A program made the translations under genes and the position numbers. This document shows, in pieces, positions 53,236 to 63,694 of a stretch of 64,000 bases of DNA (position 1 is its first letter; each line of letters starts with the position of its first letter). Origin of the DNA: Argyresthia goedartella (taxonomy: Eukaryota; Arthropoda; Insecta; Lepidoptera; Argyresthiidae). The notes under the pieces are model-generated. The model did no database searches. It saw only the letters and a list, made by a program, of their open reading frames with translations, and had not been told where the DNA came from. The DNA lies in NCBI GenBank assembly GCA_949825045.1, contig OX463812.1:6308661-6372660 (forward strand), in the 5' to 3' direction.

Positions 53236-53480
53236 TTTATCTACACACATATCATAAGCTCTCTTTGATGTGTTCAGGAACCGCATGTTCGACCGGCATT
53301 GTATCATTGATCATTGCTCTGCACTTGTTTAGCTTGTTCAGTAGTACCAACTTCACAAACAAACTAGGGGCGGCACGCAAGCGGGCGTCTGCATTCGAAA
53401 TTTGAATGTATGACATCATGGTCATAATCTATCAATATTCAGATAAGAAATGAGTTTTTACCAAGTATTATATCATTATG
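53236..53480 (-). mobile_element. Family B unit, copy e (one end lost)
   Basis: Left end TTTATCTACACACATATCAT present. The unit fades after ACCAAGTATTATATCATTAT, so the other inverted end is missing. Confidence 0.7.
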
Positions 53481-53539
53481 CATAAATTGTATAATATTAT
53501 TATGTAATAGTAATAATATAATAATAAATAACTATCTTC

Positions 53540-53650
53540 TAATAAGCAGTAACTAGGTTTCATTAATCATACTAAGGAAATGAACCTTATGAGATCTCTT
53601 ATTAGAGATAAGCCCGCTTTTGTACACTGTTTTATAAAGAAATTATGAAT
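53540..53650 (+). mobile_element. Family H LINE 3' end, copy 5
   Basis: TCTTATTAGAGATAAGCCCGC with AGTAACTAGGTTTCAT before it and TTTATAAAGAAATTATGAAT after it, following the family H block order. Confidence 0.45.
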
Positions 53651-53679
53651 AATGAACCCACTGTGTATATGTCGTAAAT

Positions 53680-54063
53680 ACATCGTAGAATTGGCTATAT
53701 TATGATATCGTCAACCATGGTTGAATTAGAATTTTCATTACTACATCGTAGAATTGGCTATATTATGATATCGTCAACCATGGTTGAATTAGAATTTTCA
53801 TTGAACGAAGAAATATTTTAGGGCAAACACTGCGGTAGCTAAGGTAAAGTCTTCATGTTAGTTCAAACTAACATGAAGACTTTACCTTAGCATGTATGTC
53901 ACAAAAAAACACCAGTTAGTACTGAATATAAATGCTTTAAAAATACATGTTTTCGTGAAATTCAGCCATTTCATGAATTGGTTGACTTTATCATGACATG
54001 GTCAACTATTTCATGAAATGATCAATCCATGGTTGATGATAAAACCAATTCTACGATCTAGCT
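53680..54063. mobile_element. Foldback element with internal tandem and palindrome
   Basis: Left end ATCGTAGAATTGG is inverted at CCAATTCTACGAT (54,043-54,056), and TCAACCATGGTTGA words lie on both sides. A 63-bp unit is tandemly duplicated at the left (53,680 and 53,743). The centre is a perfect 26-bp palindrome at 53,838-53,891. Non-coding. Confidence 0.7.
53838..53891. repeat. Perfect 26-bp inverted repeat, 2-nt spacer
   Basis: GCTAAGGTAAAGTCTTCATG plus GTTAGT at 53,838-53,863 is exactly inverted at 53,866-53,891. The start TGCGGTAGCTAAGGT resembles family C. Confidence 0.95.
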
Positions 54064-55050
54064 ACAACATATATGTATATTTTCAAACATCTAGGAATAT
54101 CTCAACAGATCGACTAATCTAACACGATTATTGTAAACGAGCTGGTTTTTGTAGCGATTTTGTTTGATCGATTTGTCAATTCGAATTGTATTGCGATTGA
54201 ATATCCTCGATGTCAGAGATACATAATAAGGCTACCGGTAGCTCTATTCTCTGTATCTCACGTCTAGAAAGTTCTCACTCAGTCCCTGTCAAATTGTTTT
54301 GAATGATGTTTTCTCACTTCAAATTGACGTTGAACTGATCCGTCATTTGTCATTAGCAACTGTCATTAATGAAACGTCAATGGGCCATGCTAAAAGAAAT
54401 AATTACTACTTTTTATTTTATTTATTGAAATTTTAGGCTATTTTAAGAAACTCATTTGAATATTTCGGGCAATGGATATCTTATTATTTTTAATAATTTT
54501 TAAAATAACACCCCTCGTGACGTCACTTGCTCACAATTTTGGAACGGTTGTACTTGAAGCGGGTTGTTTCCGATTATAAAACTAAAAAACTATAATACCA
54601 ATATTTGTTTACATCCCTATTGACATATGCGTTGTCGACTGACAGGGAAAATGTTGACACTTGACAGTTTTACAGATTTTTTTGCAAAGTTTTGCACCAC
54701 TAAAGATTGTTTTATTTTTATTTATTTTAACATGAAAATGAAGTCCTTTATGTTTTTTATGGATATTTCAGAAATCCTGTAACATTTTTTGATGATTAAC
54801 AAAATTTAGTTGGCAATACAATTATCTCGAAATGGTTTTCACAGTTTGGTACCTTGTTTTTTTACATGGTCCATTTGAAACGAATCTGGACATGTCAAGA
54901 GAAACTTAATCAAGAAGGTGTTCACATTATTAATTTAGAAGCTGTTGAACTGACAACAACTTGATTTAGTTTACCTTTAGTTTATTTCCCACCTGGTGAT
55001 ATCAATCAACTTTTTAAACTGATAACTTTCTGGGTCTGGACTGAATACCA
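54064..55050. other. Unassigned AT-rich sequence
   Basis: No gene or family recognised. Confidence 0.3.
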
Positions 55051-55152
55051 GCGTCACAGGCCTGCCCGTGACACATGCTGGGTCTAAGCCCTTTTGCTGT
55101 CGCGGCACGTGCACGTGGCAGCAAAACCACCCACAACTTATGTGGGTTTTAA
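55051..55152. repeat. Three consecutive hairpins
   Basis: GTCAC/GTGAC (55,053-55,057 and 55,068-55,072), TTTTGCTG/CAGCAAAA (55,092-55,099 and 55,119-55,126, with CACGTGCACGTG inside) and CCCACA/TGTGGG (about 55,130-55,146). GC-rich in an AT-rich setting. Function unknown. Confidence 0.5.
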
Positions 55153-55309
55153 ATGATATTTTTACTTTTATAATTATATTGTGCTTATACTGAAACAGTA
55201 AATAGATGTTTTTCTATTCTATCAATACGTGGAGGCCGAGGCCCTATGGAGATATGAAGGAAGGTGTCATCACGATGAACTCACATTCATTACTTTTTTC
55301 ATGGACCTT

Positions 55310-55600
55310 ACAATAGGGAAATATTAAACTGCACATCAAAAATACTGATTTGCACAGCAAATTGATATTTGCTGTGCTGCGGCAGCTTAGGTGAAGGGTA
55401 AAGGGGGTGATCTAAGCGAAGCCCCCTTTATCCTTCCTGTTAGGTTTAACATGCAAGAACAACAAAAATTACTTAAAACATAAACATGAGTACACATAAA
55501 ATATATTTAAAACATGTTAAGTGATTTGCTGATCCTTTTTTGCTGAGCAAATCAGTATTTTTAATTTGCTATTGCATGTAGTGTTAGCCCTTACAATATA
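55310..55600 (+). repeat. Family C repeat, copy 6
   Basis: CAGCTTAGGTGAAGGGTAAA, hairpin AAGGGGGTGATCTAAGCGAA / GCCCCCTTT, TTAGGTTTAACATGCAAGAA and TACTTAAAACATAAACATGA. Outer words ATACTGATTTGCACAGCAAA (55,346) and TGAGCAAATCAGTATTTTTA (55,545) form inverted ends, so in this copy a ~220-bp terminal-inverted-repeat outline is visible. Confidence 0.7.
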
Positions 55601-56570
55601 GTGTTTACTGAATCTACTTTTGAATATACAAAGTCGTCAAATTAGGTTAAGTTTATTTCAAAGTGCAGCTGATTTGCCCTAAACTGGGAATGTTGACAAA
55701 ACTGTAATTGCCTCGTTTGAATAATATTGCCTTTTTGTGTGTTCTTATAATTTCTATATTCATTAGAATACTCTAGTTGGATTATATTGTTGGCAGTCCA
55801 GGAGCTGAACAAGTAAAAACCGAGTGTACATTCGTTTATAACAGGGTGTATCAGGAAGGTTTACAGGGTTGATTATCATTTCACTTGTTCGAGCATTATG
55901 GGTGGTCAAAGAATTTGTATGGAGAAGTAAAAAATAAGGTTGCTCTGATAAAATCGTCTTCATAGTTAACGTTGTTCTTCAGAATACCCCTAAGAACCCC
56001 TTAAATATCCCTATAGCTTTCACATTCATGTTTTAAAATATGTTCGCCAACTTGAAGCGGACGTTGACCAAACAGAACAGAGACCGGTTATTTGACACGA
56101 CCTGGCTTTAAAGCGATTGCAATAAGAATTTGAAATGAATCAGAATCTTGCCGCAGATTAACACACATAACATTCTATATTCTTATTGTCTCCTTTTCAA
56201 TAATTTCCATAGGTTTACGTGGCTACAGGATGCCTACGACATCTAATTAAGGCGGAGAGCGGAATTGATTCTCTATTCAGAAACACTAATAATGGACTGT
56301 ACATACTTATTGTATAAATTGTGTTCTATCTGTTGATATAAAAATTAATTGCTAAATGTGTTGCCAACATCGATGTTGCTAAGCGCAAAACGCGAGAACG
56401 TCTGGATCAATTGGGATGGATTTCCACTGTTAGTTGACGTCTTAGGTGGGATCTCTTATGAAGAGAAAAAATGAATAAAAAAGCATAGCCGAACGTACAA
56501 ACACACGAAAAATCGAAAAGTCTTTTGTTCAGTGCAGTCAATAGATTAACAGATGACGTTGGTAAATCAA
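55601..56570. other. Unassigned sequence
   Basis: No supported feature. Confidence 0.3.
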
Positions 56571-56574
56571 GTCC

Positions 56575-56720
56575 AAATTACTGTAGATATTAACATATAA
56601 GTAGCGATCGTCATTTGTTGCCTCTTGTCTACATTGGACCACTGTGGGAGAAGAAGGTCGAAGACCAACCATAGATTGATTTTTAGGTAGCGGGCCCTTT
56701 GTTCCATTATGGACTGACAG
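56575..56720 (-). mobile_element. LINE 3' untranslated end, copy 2
   Basis: ATTACTGTAGATATTAACAT, TTGCCTCTTGTCTACATTGG and ACCACTGTGGGAGAAGAAGG, the reverse of the 3' end following the ORF2 stop at 61,160. 5'-truncated, non-coding. Confidence 0.6.
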
Positions 56721-57370
56721 AACGACGTCTGTCGGGTCAGTAAGTAATAAATAAATTAAAATGAAAATGTATTTATTGTTTGACTATGATTATTGACATT
56801 ATGTAAGCTGAAGTCGTCTTTTAGGTCTGAAAATACATGTGCCAGATGATTTCGCTCTCTGAACCAAGTCATAAAATTAAACAGTTCAAATTAGATTAAG
56901 TAAGACATTAAGTAAAAATTTACTTTAACTTAACTTAAGATTTTAAAGCAAAAATTCAAATTAATTAAACTAATAAAATTATAAATAGACATTAAACATT
57001 CAGCATGCAGGTTGTTAGAGTGTGTGTGTATAGGTGTATGTGTGTATGTGTGTGTTATTGTTTGTCAGTGAGTAATTTGGAAGGTGGCAACCAGTTTGGA
57101 ACTATTTCTCAGGAACGTACTATCATTATTGTGTGTGACATGAAATTATCTCCTTATTTAATTATCAAAAATTAAGACAGTAATTAATTATCAAAAAATC
57201 TTGCATGTGATAAGTAACCTCACAGCCATAAAGGTGGCTAAGTGAAAGCATTTCTGTCAGTCTAATTGTATATAATGTCTTCGATCGATATCACTGGGTC
57301 ATTGACTATCATATAATCGGACTCTCTGATCTACGGTTCTAATAACATAATAACATCCAATTATCAACTG
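56721..57370. other. Unassigned sequence with GT microsatellite
   Basis: A (TG)n-type run at about 57,020-57,056. AT-rich elsewhere. No gene. Confidence 0.35.
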
Positions 57371-57374
57371 ATAA

Positions 57375-57418
57375 TTTGATTGGCCATTCAATACAACTGT
57401 ATTGAATGGCCAATCAAA
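57375..57418. repeat. Perfect 20-bp inverted repeat, 4-nt loop
   Basis: TTTGATTGGCCATTCAATAC (57,375-57,394) and its exact complement (57,399-57,418). Confidence 0.95.
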
Positions 57419-57549
57419 CTTCAGTAATTGGTATCATACAAGTTACACTCATTGTTACGTCCTTATGTTTGAAAATTTCTTTTGTTGAGCCTGCGATTAA
57501 CATCATTGAGAGTTTTTAGGGCATTATTAAATTCTAATTTAAAAACGTT

Positions 57550-57856
57550 CATCTACACACGCATCTTAAGCCCTCTTTACTGCGTCCAAAAACCTCACGT
57601 TACGACCAGCTTAATGATATACTACTTGGTAAAAACTTAGTTCTTATCTGAATATTATTATATTATGACCATATAATATTTCGACATATTATGACATTCA
57701 AATTTCGAACGCCGACTCCCGCCTGCGTGCCGCCCCTAGTTTGTCTATGAATTTGGTACTACTGAACAAGCTAAACAAGTGCAGAGCAATTATCAATGCT
57801 ACCATGCCGGTCGAACATGCGATTCCTGGTCACATCAAACTGAGCTTATGATATGA
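57550..57856 (+). mobile_element. Family B unit, copy f (cut by LINE)
   Basis: Left end ATCTACACACGCATC and the interior follow copy a up to AAACTGAGCTTATGATATG. The last ~12 bases of the right inverted end are missing at the edge of a minus-strand LINE. Confidence 0.7.
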
Positions 57857-59545
57857 AATAGAAATAGAAATAGAAATACTTTATTCAGGTAAATATGTTT
57901 TTTACGCAGTAAAGAACAAGGGATATTCACTACTCCCTAAAAAAGGGCAAGCCCTGTGGCATAGGATAAGTAGATCCTTCCCACCAGTAGATGACACAAT
58001 GATAAATTACAATAAAAATTCATATATTGAAATTATTAGAACAGAATTATTTAAAATTAACATTAAAACATAAAGTTTAAATTAAAGTAACATTAAATTT
58101 TTAATTATAACTTAGTTTGTGTAATGTATGTGTATGTGTGTGTATAGAGAAGATGAAAAGTGTAATGTTTGAATGGTTTATTGTTGTGAGTAGTGAATGG
58201 AAGTGTTGATAATTATTAATATTTAATTATTAATATTTAATTATTATTATTTATTTATTTTAAAATACCTATTGACATATTTTATTTTTGTTAATAGCGT
58301 GGATTGATTTTGTTAAATTTTTATTTTTATTAATTATTAATAGCATATTTGGTATTAGAATAAAATCGTTAAAATGTTTTCAGTTTCCTCATACGTTAGG
58401 GATCTTAGCCATTTGTATATAGTTTTCTTAATTTCAAATACTGGTTTTGTGTACATTTCACTGTGTTTGATGATTTCATTGTAGAGATGAGGTCCAAGGA
58501 ACTTGAAATATCTTTGCATAAAGCTTGTACGCACCTTTACAGTTTTGCATACTTTGTCTTTTCTTCGTTTTGTTGTTACTGCTGTATTACTAGGAACGAG
58601 TTTACTGTGCTGTTTCAGTATAATACTTTGTATGAATATTTGCCTAACAGTTAGAACGTCGCAAAAATTGAAGAGTTTCGTTGTAGGATAAATGAAAGGT
58701 TTAAATGTGCAGACCTTCAATACTGCACGCTGAGCCCTCTCTACACGTAAGAGTGTTGTCTTATGGGCGCCACCCCAGCTAGTAATGCAGTAACGTAACA
58801 GGGATTCAGCAAGAGCTACGTAAATACGTTTCATAAGCGATGCCTCAGCTACATGCCTGAGACTCTTACAAACATAGATTAATTTTCTAATTTTGGAACC
58901 AAGAGCCTGGATATGATGCTGAAATTTCAAATTATTATCGAGAGTTACACCCAAATATTTTATTGTTTGTGTCCTTTCCAGAACTCTACACATACACGAA
59001 TTCAGGCCAAGTGTATCGCAGGTGTGGGCAAATAATTTGTATTCGATATTCGGTTGTGTGCTAAGGATGGAGAAACTCAAATATTTGGTTTTTTCAGAGT
59101 TAAGGGTCAAAAAATTTTGTTGTAACCATCGAGAAACAATATCAAAGCCCCGCTGGGCCCTATCAAATACCTAGTCCCATCCACTACCTGCAAAAAGTAA
59201 GACTGTATCATCGGCATAAGCGATGATTTTGGCCTGCGGTAGCGCAAGGCGACATAGGTCATTTATATAAACCAGGAATAGAGTGGGTCCGAGGATACTT
59301 CCTTGTGGAACCCCACAGTTCACCGGTTTCGTGCTGCTCGTTAGTTCACCTATTTTAACGCATTGGATTCTACTCGAGAGATAACTCCTAAAAAGGTCCA
59401 ACTGGACTCCTCTTACACCTATAAATTCCAGCTTATTTATAAGGAGTTCAACCGAGACTGTGTTGAATGTTTTGGCTAAGTCCAGAAAAAATCCCAGACA
59501 GCCATGGTAACTGTTGATGCATACCTTTGCCTTTACATACAACCC
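57857..59545 (-). mobile_element. Non-LTR retrotransposon, 5'-truncated
   Basis: About 1.7 kb. The 3' end is the microsatellite (AAATAG)n at 57,857-57,880 (TTTCTA on the coding strand). It holds the second half of an ORF2 with one stop. It lies at the end of a family B unit, but family B does not resume beyond 59,545, so the original junction has been rearranged or deleted. Confidence 0.85.
58355..59542 (-). pseudogene. LINE reverse transcriptase, one in-frame TAG
   Basis: One continuous frame apart from a TAG at 59,171-59,173. Upstream part (from 59,542): GFFLDLAKTFNTV (polymerase aspartate block), CGVPQGSILGPTLFLVYIND and the catalytic YADD in IIAYADDTVLL. Downstream part: LTLNSEKTKYLSF, TIKYLGVTLDNNLKFQHHI, CITSWGGAHKTTLLRVERAQ and the end at TILF. 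The endonuclease and ORF1 are missing by truncation. The protein copies its RNA at a nicked target. With just one stop, this is the least decayed RT frame in the window. Jockey/CR1/I-group; exact clade not assigned. Confidence 0.88.
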
Positions 59546-60260
59546 AGCATGTGAACGGCTTTTTACAAAGTTCGTTCCTCGGCCTTCGTCTTTCGTCGTT
59601 CGGCTCTCGGCCTGCCGCCGTCTACACAGAGCTCACATTTCGTGTAATGGGAACCAACACGCTAATGTAATGGGCACTTTTTTGTTATTTAGTTTTTCCT
59701 CTGAGCGGGAAAGCGGCTTACTCCCTTATGCGCTGACCGCGAGCCTTTGGAAGGCAGTGTGTGGATCCCGGCTCATATTTATCTGCATGTCTGACTCTGT
59801 AAAGATGTATCAGTAACTTTCTGTTGCATGGTCTTCATTATAAACCTGACTGTTTCATATTTCATTGAGAAACAACTTGATTTATTTTGTAAAGATGTCG
59901 AACGATACTACACAAACTTTAACACATCTTGTCTAGCTGGTAAATGTGTGTGTGTTTGCTGCTGCCACACAAATCAAAGCTGCATATTTACAAGCACACA
60001 TAAGAGCTGCGGGACAAGATAAGTTGAAGTACCTGTACTAAACGACACAGAAGTGCATGGAGGGCGATACGTATCGTTTTCTTTCGACGCTAACATAATC
60101 CTTTATGTCATTGTCCGTTTTTTCGCCTGCCCTAGAAACAGAGTATAGTTATTATGCACAAAACACATATAAAACAACTTTTACTACACGGCGTAGCAAA
60201 CTGACAGTTGCGGTTACGGATAGCCCGTTACTCGTTACATGAAGTGTTGCGTTTCCTTGC
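59546..60260. other. Unassigned sequence
   Basis: A moderately GC-rich patch at 59,560-59,780 is open in one plus frame (100 codons) but matches nothing I know. Confidence 0.3.
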
Positions 60261-60261
60261 T

Positions 60262-60445
60262 TTGGAGATGATTCTGTGGCGTTGGGATTCGAGTTTCTGC
60301 CTTCCAAGCGGGTTGGAATCCCGGCTGGGTAGAACGAGAAAAAAAGTCCCCAGGACTTTAATGTTTATATGTGTGTGACATCGCTGTTTCTGATTCCCAC
60401 GGCTCCGAGTATCCTAGTGTGGGACCAGAAGCAATGTATGTGACT
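60262..60445 (+). mobile_element. SINE2, tRNA-derived, copy d
   Basis: Head with GGTTGGAATCCCGGCTGGG near 60,310, then AAGTCCCCAGGACTTTAATG, TTTATATGTGTGTGACATCG and AGTGTGGGACCAGAAGCAAT. The A-box region (TGTGGCGTTGGGATTCGAG) is recognisable but degenerate. Confidence 0.7.
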
Positions 60446-60459
60446 GCATAAATGTTTCT

Positions 60460-60602
60460 GTTCATGCTATCCATCACTAATTCACGCATGTCCGTATAAT
60501 GTATTTAACATTAATTACATAACTCATTGGTACATAGGATTTGAACCCGCATCTGGTGCGTGGCAGGTAAGCCTGTTATAACTACACCACGGAAATTATG
60601 TA
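60460..60602 (-). mobile_element. SINE3-type retroposon, copy d
   Basis: CTCATTGGTACATAGGATTT, then GAACCCGCATCTGGTGCGTG and CTACACCACGG, the reverse of the tRNA-like head at 25,896. The body word TCCGTATAATGTATTTAACA also occurs at 2,216. Confidence 0.55.
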
Positions 60603-61020
60603 GGAAAAAGCGGGACCTAAAACTAGGTCCACCTAAACCTGACCTAAGCGGAGCGCCCCGCCGGAGCTCTAGACAATTGGGGTTGCGAACGAGAGACTAA
60701 GAATTTCGGGCCGTGTACAAAAATTCAGCGAAAACTTTCCGAATCGTTCCACTGCTGTTTGCATGTCAAAACGGACCGTGCCTCTTGTTCTATAAAGCTA
60801 TTTAGATTTATGCAACACATTTTTGCTACTTGGAGATGTATTTATTTAGTTTAGCTGTTTTAGCTGGCATTTCGCTGAAAAACTCGGCTATAAAGGCAAA
60901 GAAATGTGGCTAATTACTTACTTGATAATGCTTAGGTGCAAAACTATCCCTTCTTTACCTAGTTTGGGAAAGTAATCTCAACACATATTGGCGATATTAG
61001 TGATATTTGTGATATCAGCT
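60603..61020. other. Unassigned sequence
   Basis: A short GC-rich piece at 60,610-60,720, then AT-rich. Nothing recognised. Confidence 0.3.
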
Positions 61021-61024
61021 ATTT

Positions 61025-61425
61025 AGAACTTTGGAGCCTGGAACCTCTGGAGATTTTGAAATTGCCATGTGAGCAATTTAAAAAGCATGTTAAAGCGACT
61101 TTGTCGAAAAAGGGATATTACAATGTTCAAGATTACTTATATGACAGGACTGTATGGGGTTAATCTGGCTCATCACAGACCTTGCTGTTAATAATTTTGT
61201 AATTATTTATTCCTGCTTATTAATCATAACAATAAAAATTTTCATATTTGTATTAGTTAAGCACAAGCAATTTTTAAAAGAGACCTAAAAATCAATCTGT
61301 GGGAGTTTCTACGCCCTGCTTCTCCCACAGTGGTCCAATGTAGAGAAGAGGCAAAAATTACGTTTGCTAAGTATATGTAAATATCTACAGTAATAAAGTA
61401 CTTTGACTTTTGACTTTGACTTTTT
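61025..61425 (+). mobile_element. LINE 3' end with ORF2 C-terminus
   Basis: The plus frame reads PLEILKLPCEQFKKHVKATL, SKKGYYNVQDYLY and DRTVWG then TAA at 61,160-61,162. About 240 bp of 3' untranslated sequence follow, ending in a TGACTTT-type repeat at 61,400-61,425. Same family as the split LINE at 14,761/22,453 and the 3' ends at 11,515 and 56,575. Strongly 5'-truncated. Confidence 0.8.
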
Positions 61426-61571
61426 TGGAATATGATGCATCAACTTAAGTCAAGATTTCAAAGTTATTGGCCTATAGGAAATGGGCTTAGCTTATTTAGC
61501 AGCCTGCCACCTGGCGGCGTTCTGTGGGAAATTGTTAATTGTGTGTCTGTTTTAATTAATAAATAGAGATG

Positions 61572-61765
61572 ACGTACCCAGTGGCGCAGCGGTTGTGGCT
61601 CTGCTTTCCGTGCGACAGGTCCCGGGTTCGATTCCCGGCTGGGGGTAAGAAAAAAAACCCCCAGGCCTTGGATGTTTATATGTGTGTGACGTGGGCCAGA
61701 AGCAACGTATGTGCTTGTTTTTAAATATTTATGTTGAATTGTAATTGTAAGAAATAAATCTTAAA
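61572..61765 (+). mobile_element. SINE2, tRNA-derived, copy e (best)
   Basis: A box GTGGCGCAGCGG (61,581-61,592) and B box GGTTCGATTCC (61,625-61,635) at tRNA-like spacing. The body has CCCCCAGGCCTTGGATGTTT and ATATGTGTGTGACGTGGGCC and an AATAAA-containing tail. The internal polymerase III promoter looks intact. Confidence 0.8.
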
Positions 61766-62300
61766 CAGTAAAAAAAACTTACCTCTATAAAATATGTCTA
61801 TGTATATATACTCGTATATATATCGGCACTTAAGTGTCCGACGCTCGGTAGGTTTATCTTCGAAGCTTCAGACGCAAGGCCGGGGAGGTTGATAAATGAT
61901 CACGGTGAGATATGTCTGAGGGAAATATCGCCTCCGCTGATACGAGGCGATATTCAGGATAACTTTTATATATTTTAAGGCATCGATATATATGTAAGGA
62001 TACGTATTCCCAAACCTTCGAATATTTTTGTAACAAAAAAAAAGTCCCTGTTGGAATTTATTGGTATTTTACATACAATAATGCATGGATGAATGACTTT
62101 CAATAGAGCCAAACAGCAGTTTTGGCTCAGATCAAGTGAAGATATTTTCAAGCACCCTGTGCCATGTCCCTTCTGTTCAAGTTTGAGTTTGTGTGAGATC
62201 TAAGTATAAATTAACTGTAAATGAAAAAAAAACACCTTCGACACAATTAATAAAACCTTTAGGCTAACATCTTGCTGACTTGTTTAATGACTCTTGCAAG
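61766..62300. other. Unassigned sequence
   Basis: TATA-rich microsatellite-like words at 61,800-61,825. No gene recognised. Confidence 0.3.
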
Positions 62301-62324
62301 GAAATATCATACTATTCACAAAAA

Positions 62325-62425
62325 CACATTAAAATCCGTCCACCCGTTTGAGCGCTAGCGTGCCACAGACAGACAGACAGATGCTTCAAAATTATAACAC
62401 CTCTCTTTTTTCATCGAGGGATAAT
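62325..62425 (+). repeat. Family G repeat with (CAGA)n
   Basis: AAATCCGTCCACCCGTTTGA, GAGCGCTAGCGTGCCACAGA, a (CAGA)n run at 62,373-62,391, then ATTATAACACCTCTC and ATCGAGGGATAATC. This order is common in lepidopteran repeats. Non-coding. Confidence 0.5.
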
Positions 62426-63100
62426 CACGCCTTTTCTGATACAGGGTGGCTCACGTTAAGAGTCAACCACACGCCACGACATTGTGACCAACTTTCACAA
62501 ATAAGTATGAAAATTAAAGACTAGCTTATGTTCCAATGATGGGTCGCTTGTTACGTAAGACTCCTTGAGAGTACGGTATTTCACAAGGTAGACAAATAAA
62601 TCTAGAAACGTGTATCAAGCTGAACCTATTTCAACAATAACGTATGACAATATCCAAATCGTATATTTCCAGCAGTTGTATTTTATAAACTCAATTTTGT
62701 GTTAAAAAGGCAGCATTTGACTATGACGTCACCTGCTAGTATTTCTCGTGAACAAAATTAACGTTTTGGCAGTTCCTAAAAAGTATCTAAGTATATTGAC
62801 TCTGTCCAATCCTTTATTCAACTTTTGCATTTTCTTATTGCGTACAAATTATACGAATAAGACATATTTTTCGTTGCAGATGTCAAAAGTGTAGGAATTT
62901 TTATACGTCAAAAAACCATTAATAGAGTGGACAAAGTAAAGGAGTCAAATACCATACTCCATTAGTGAAGGATATTGGAGATATCATTCTGATAAACACC
63001 CGTTTACACAGGTTGTTTCAGACTGGATTAGAACTTCATACTTAAATTTATTCGGGTTGTACTGTCAGTAAATCTTATATTAATGACACAGCCGGAGTTT
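62426..63100. other. Unassigned sequence
   Basis: No supported feature. A (GTAT)n run follows at 63,102-63,121. Confidence 0.35.
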
Positions 63101-63143
63101 TATGTATGTATGTATGTATGTTTAAGGTGTGTTTGGCTCTAAA

Positions 63144-63430
63144 TATACAAGATGACATTTAATTAGCTGACCATATTTTGGGGAAAGTTGTTCATAATAA
63201 TGGGTACTTTATTATGAAAAACTTTCCCCAAAATTTAATTTCGGTAAATAAAGAAATTAAATTTTGGGTCTCCCATAGTAACTTGTAATCAGCTGATCGG
63301 GTCAATGTACTGAGGGACGAAAAATATTTTTCATTTGCGACCATATGTTTCTTTGGGAAAGTTGTTCATAATGATCGGTGCTATCAATCCCCAAAATATG
63401 GTCGGCTAATTAAAGGTCACCCTGTATATG
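63144..63430. mobile_element. Foldback element with nested inverted repeats
   Basis: Outer ends ATATACAAGATGAC ... ATTAGCTGACCATATTTTGG (63,144-63,180) are inverted at CCAAAATATGGTCGGCTAAT ... GGTCACCCTGTATAT (63,391-63,429). Inside, GGGGAAAGTTGTTCATAATA (63,179) is inverted at 63,211-63,234 and repeated directly near 63,355. A perfect 13-bp pair AAAATTTAATTTC / GAAATTAAATTTT lies at about 63,231-63,266. Nonautonomous. Confidence 0.65.
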
Positions 63431-63694
63431 TGACTAACCCGCCCTGTAGACTGACAAGTAGCACAATACAGAGCAACCTAGAGCGACATCTTTATGTACT
63501 AAAATTATTCTGAGCTGAAATACATTTCTGAAGACCTTTTTGCTGTTTCACGTTTCCGCGACAAAGTGAGTGCAAGACAATGTATCAGATTGTGAGCATT
63601 ACATCATGCTAGGTTATGTTCTCCTCCTCGCTGGAACGTAAACTATACGTGACAATGACAAGATTACATGATGTAGAGTCGGCAGCAGTCTTTA

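Noticed and set aside
53838..53891. microRNA precursor
   Set aside because: Perfect pairing with a 2-nt spacer is more like a palindrome of DNA origin; there is no expression evidence.
61572..61650. tRNA gene at the SINE2 head
   Set aside because: The same head and body recur at several sites, so it is a SINE and not a functional tRNA.
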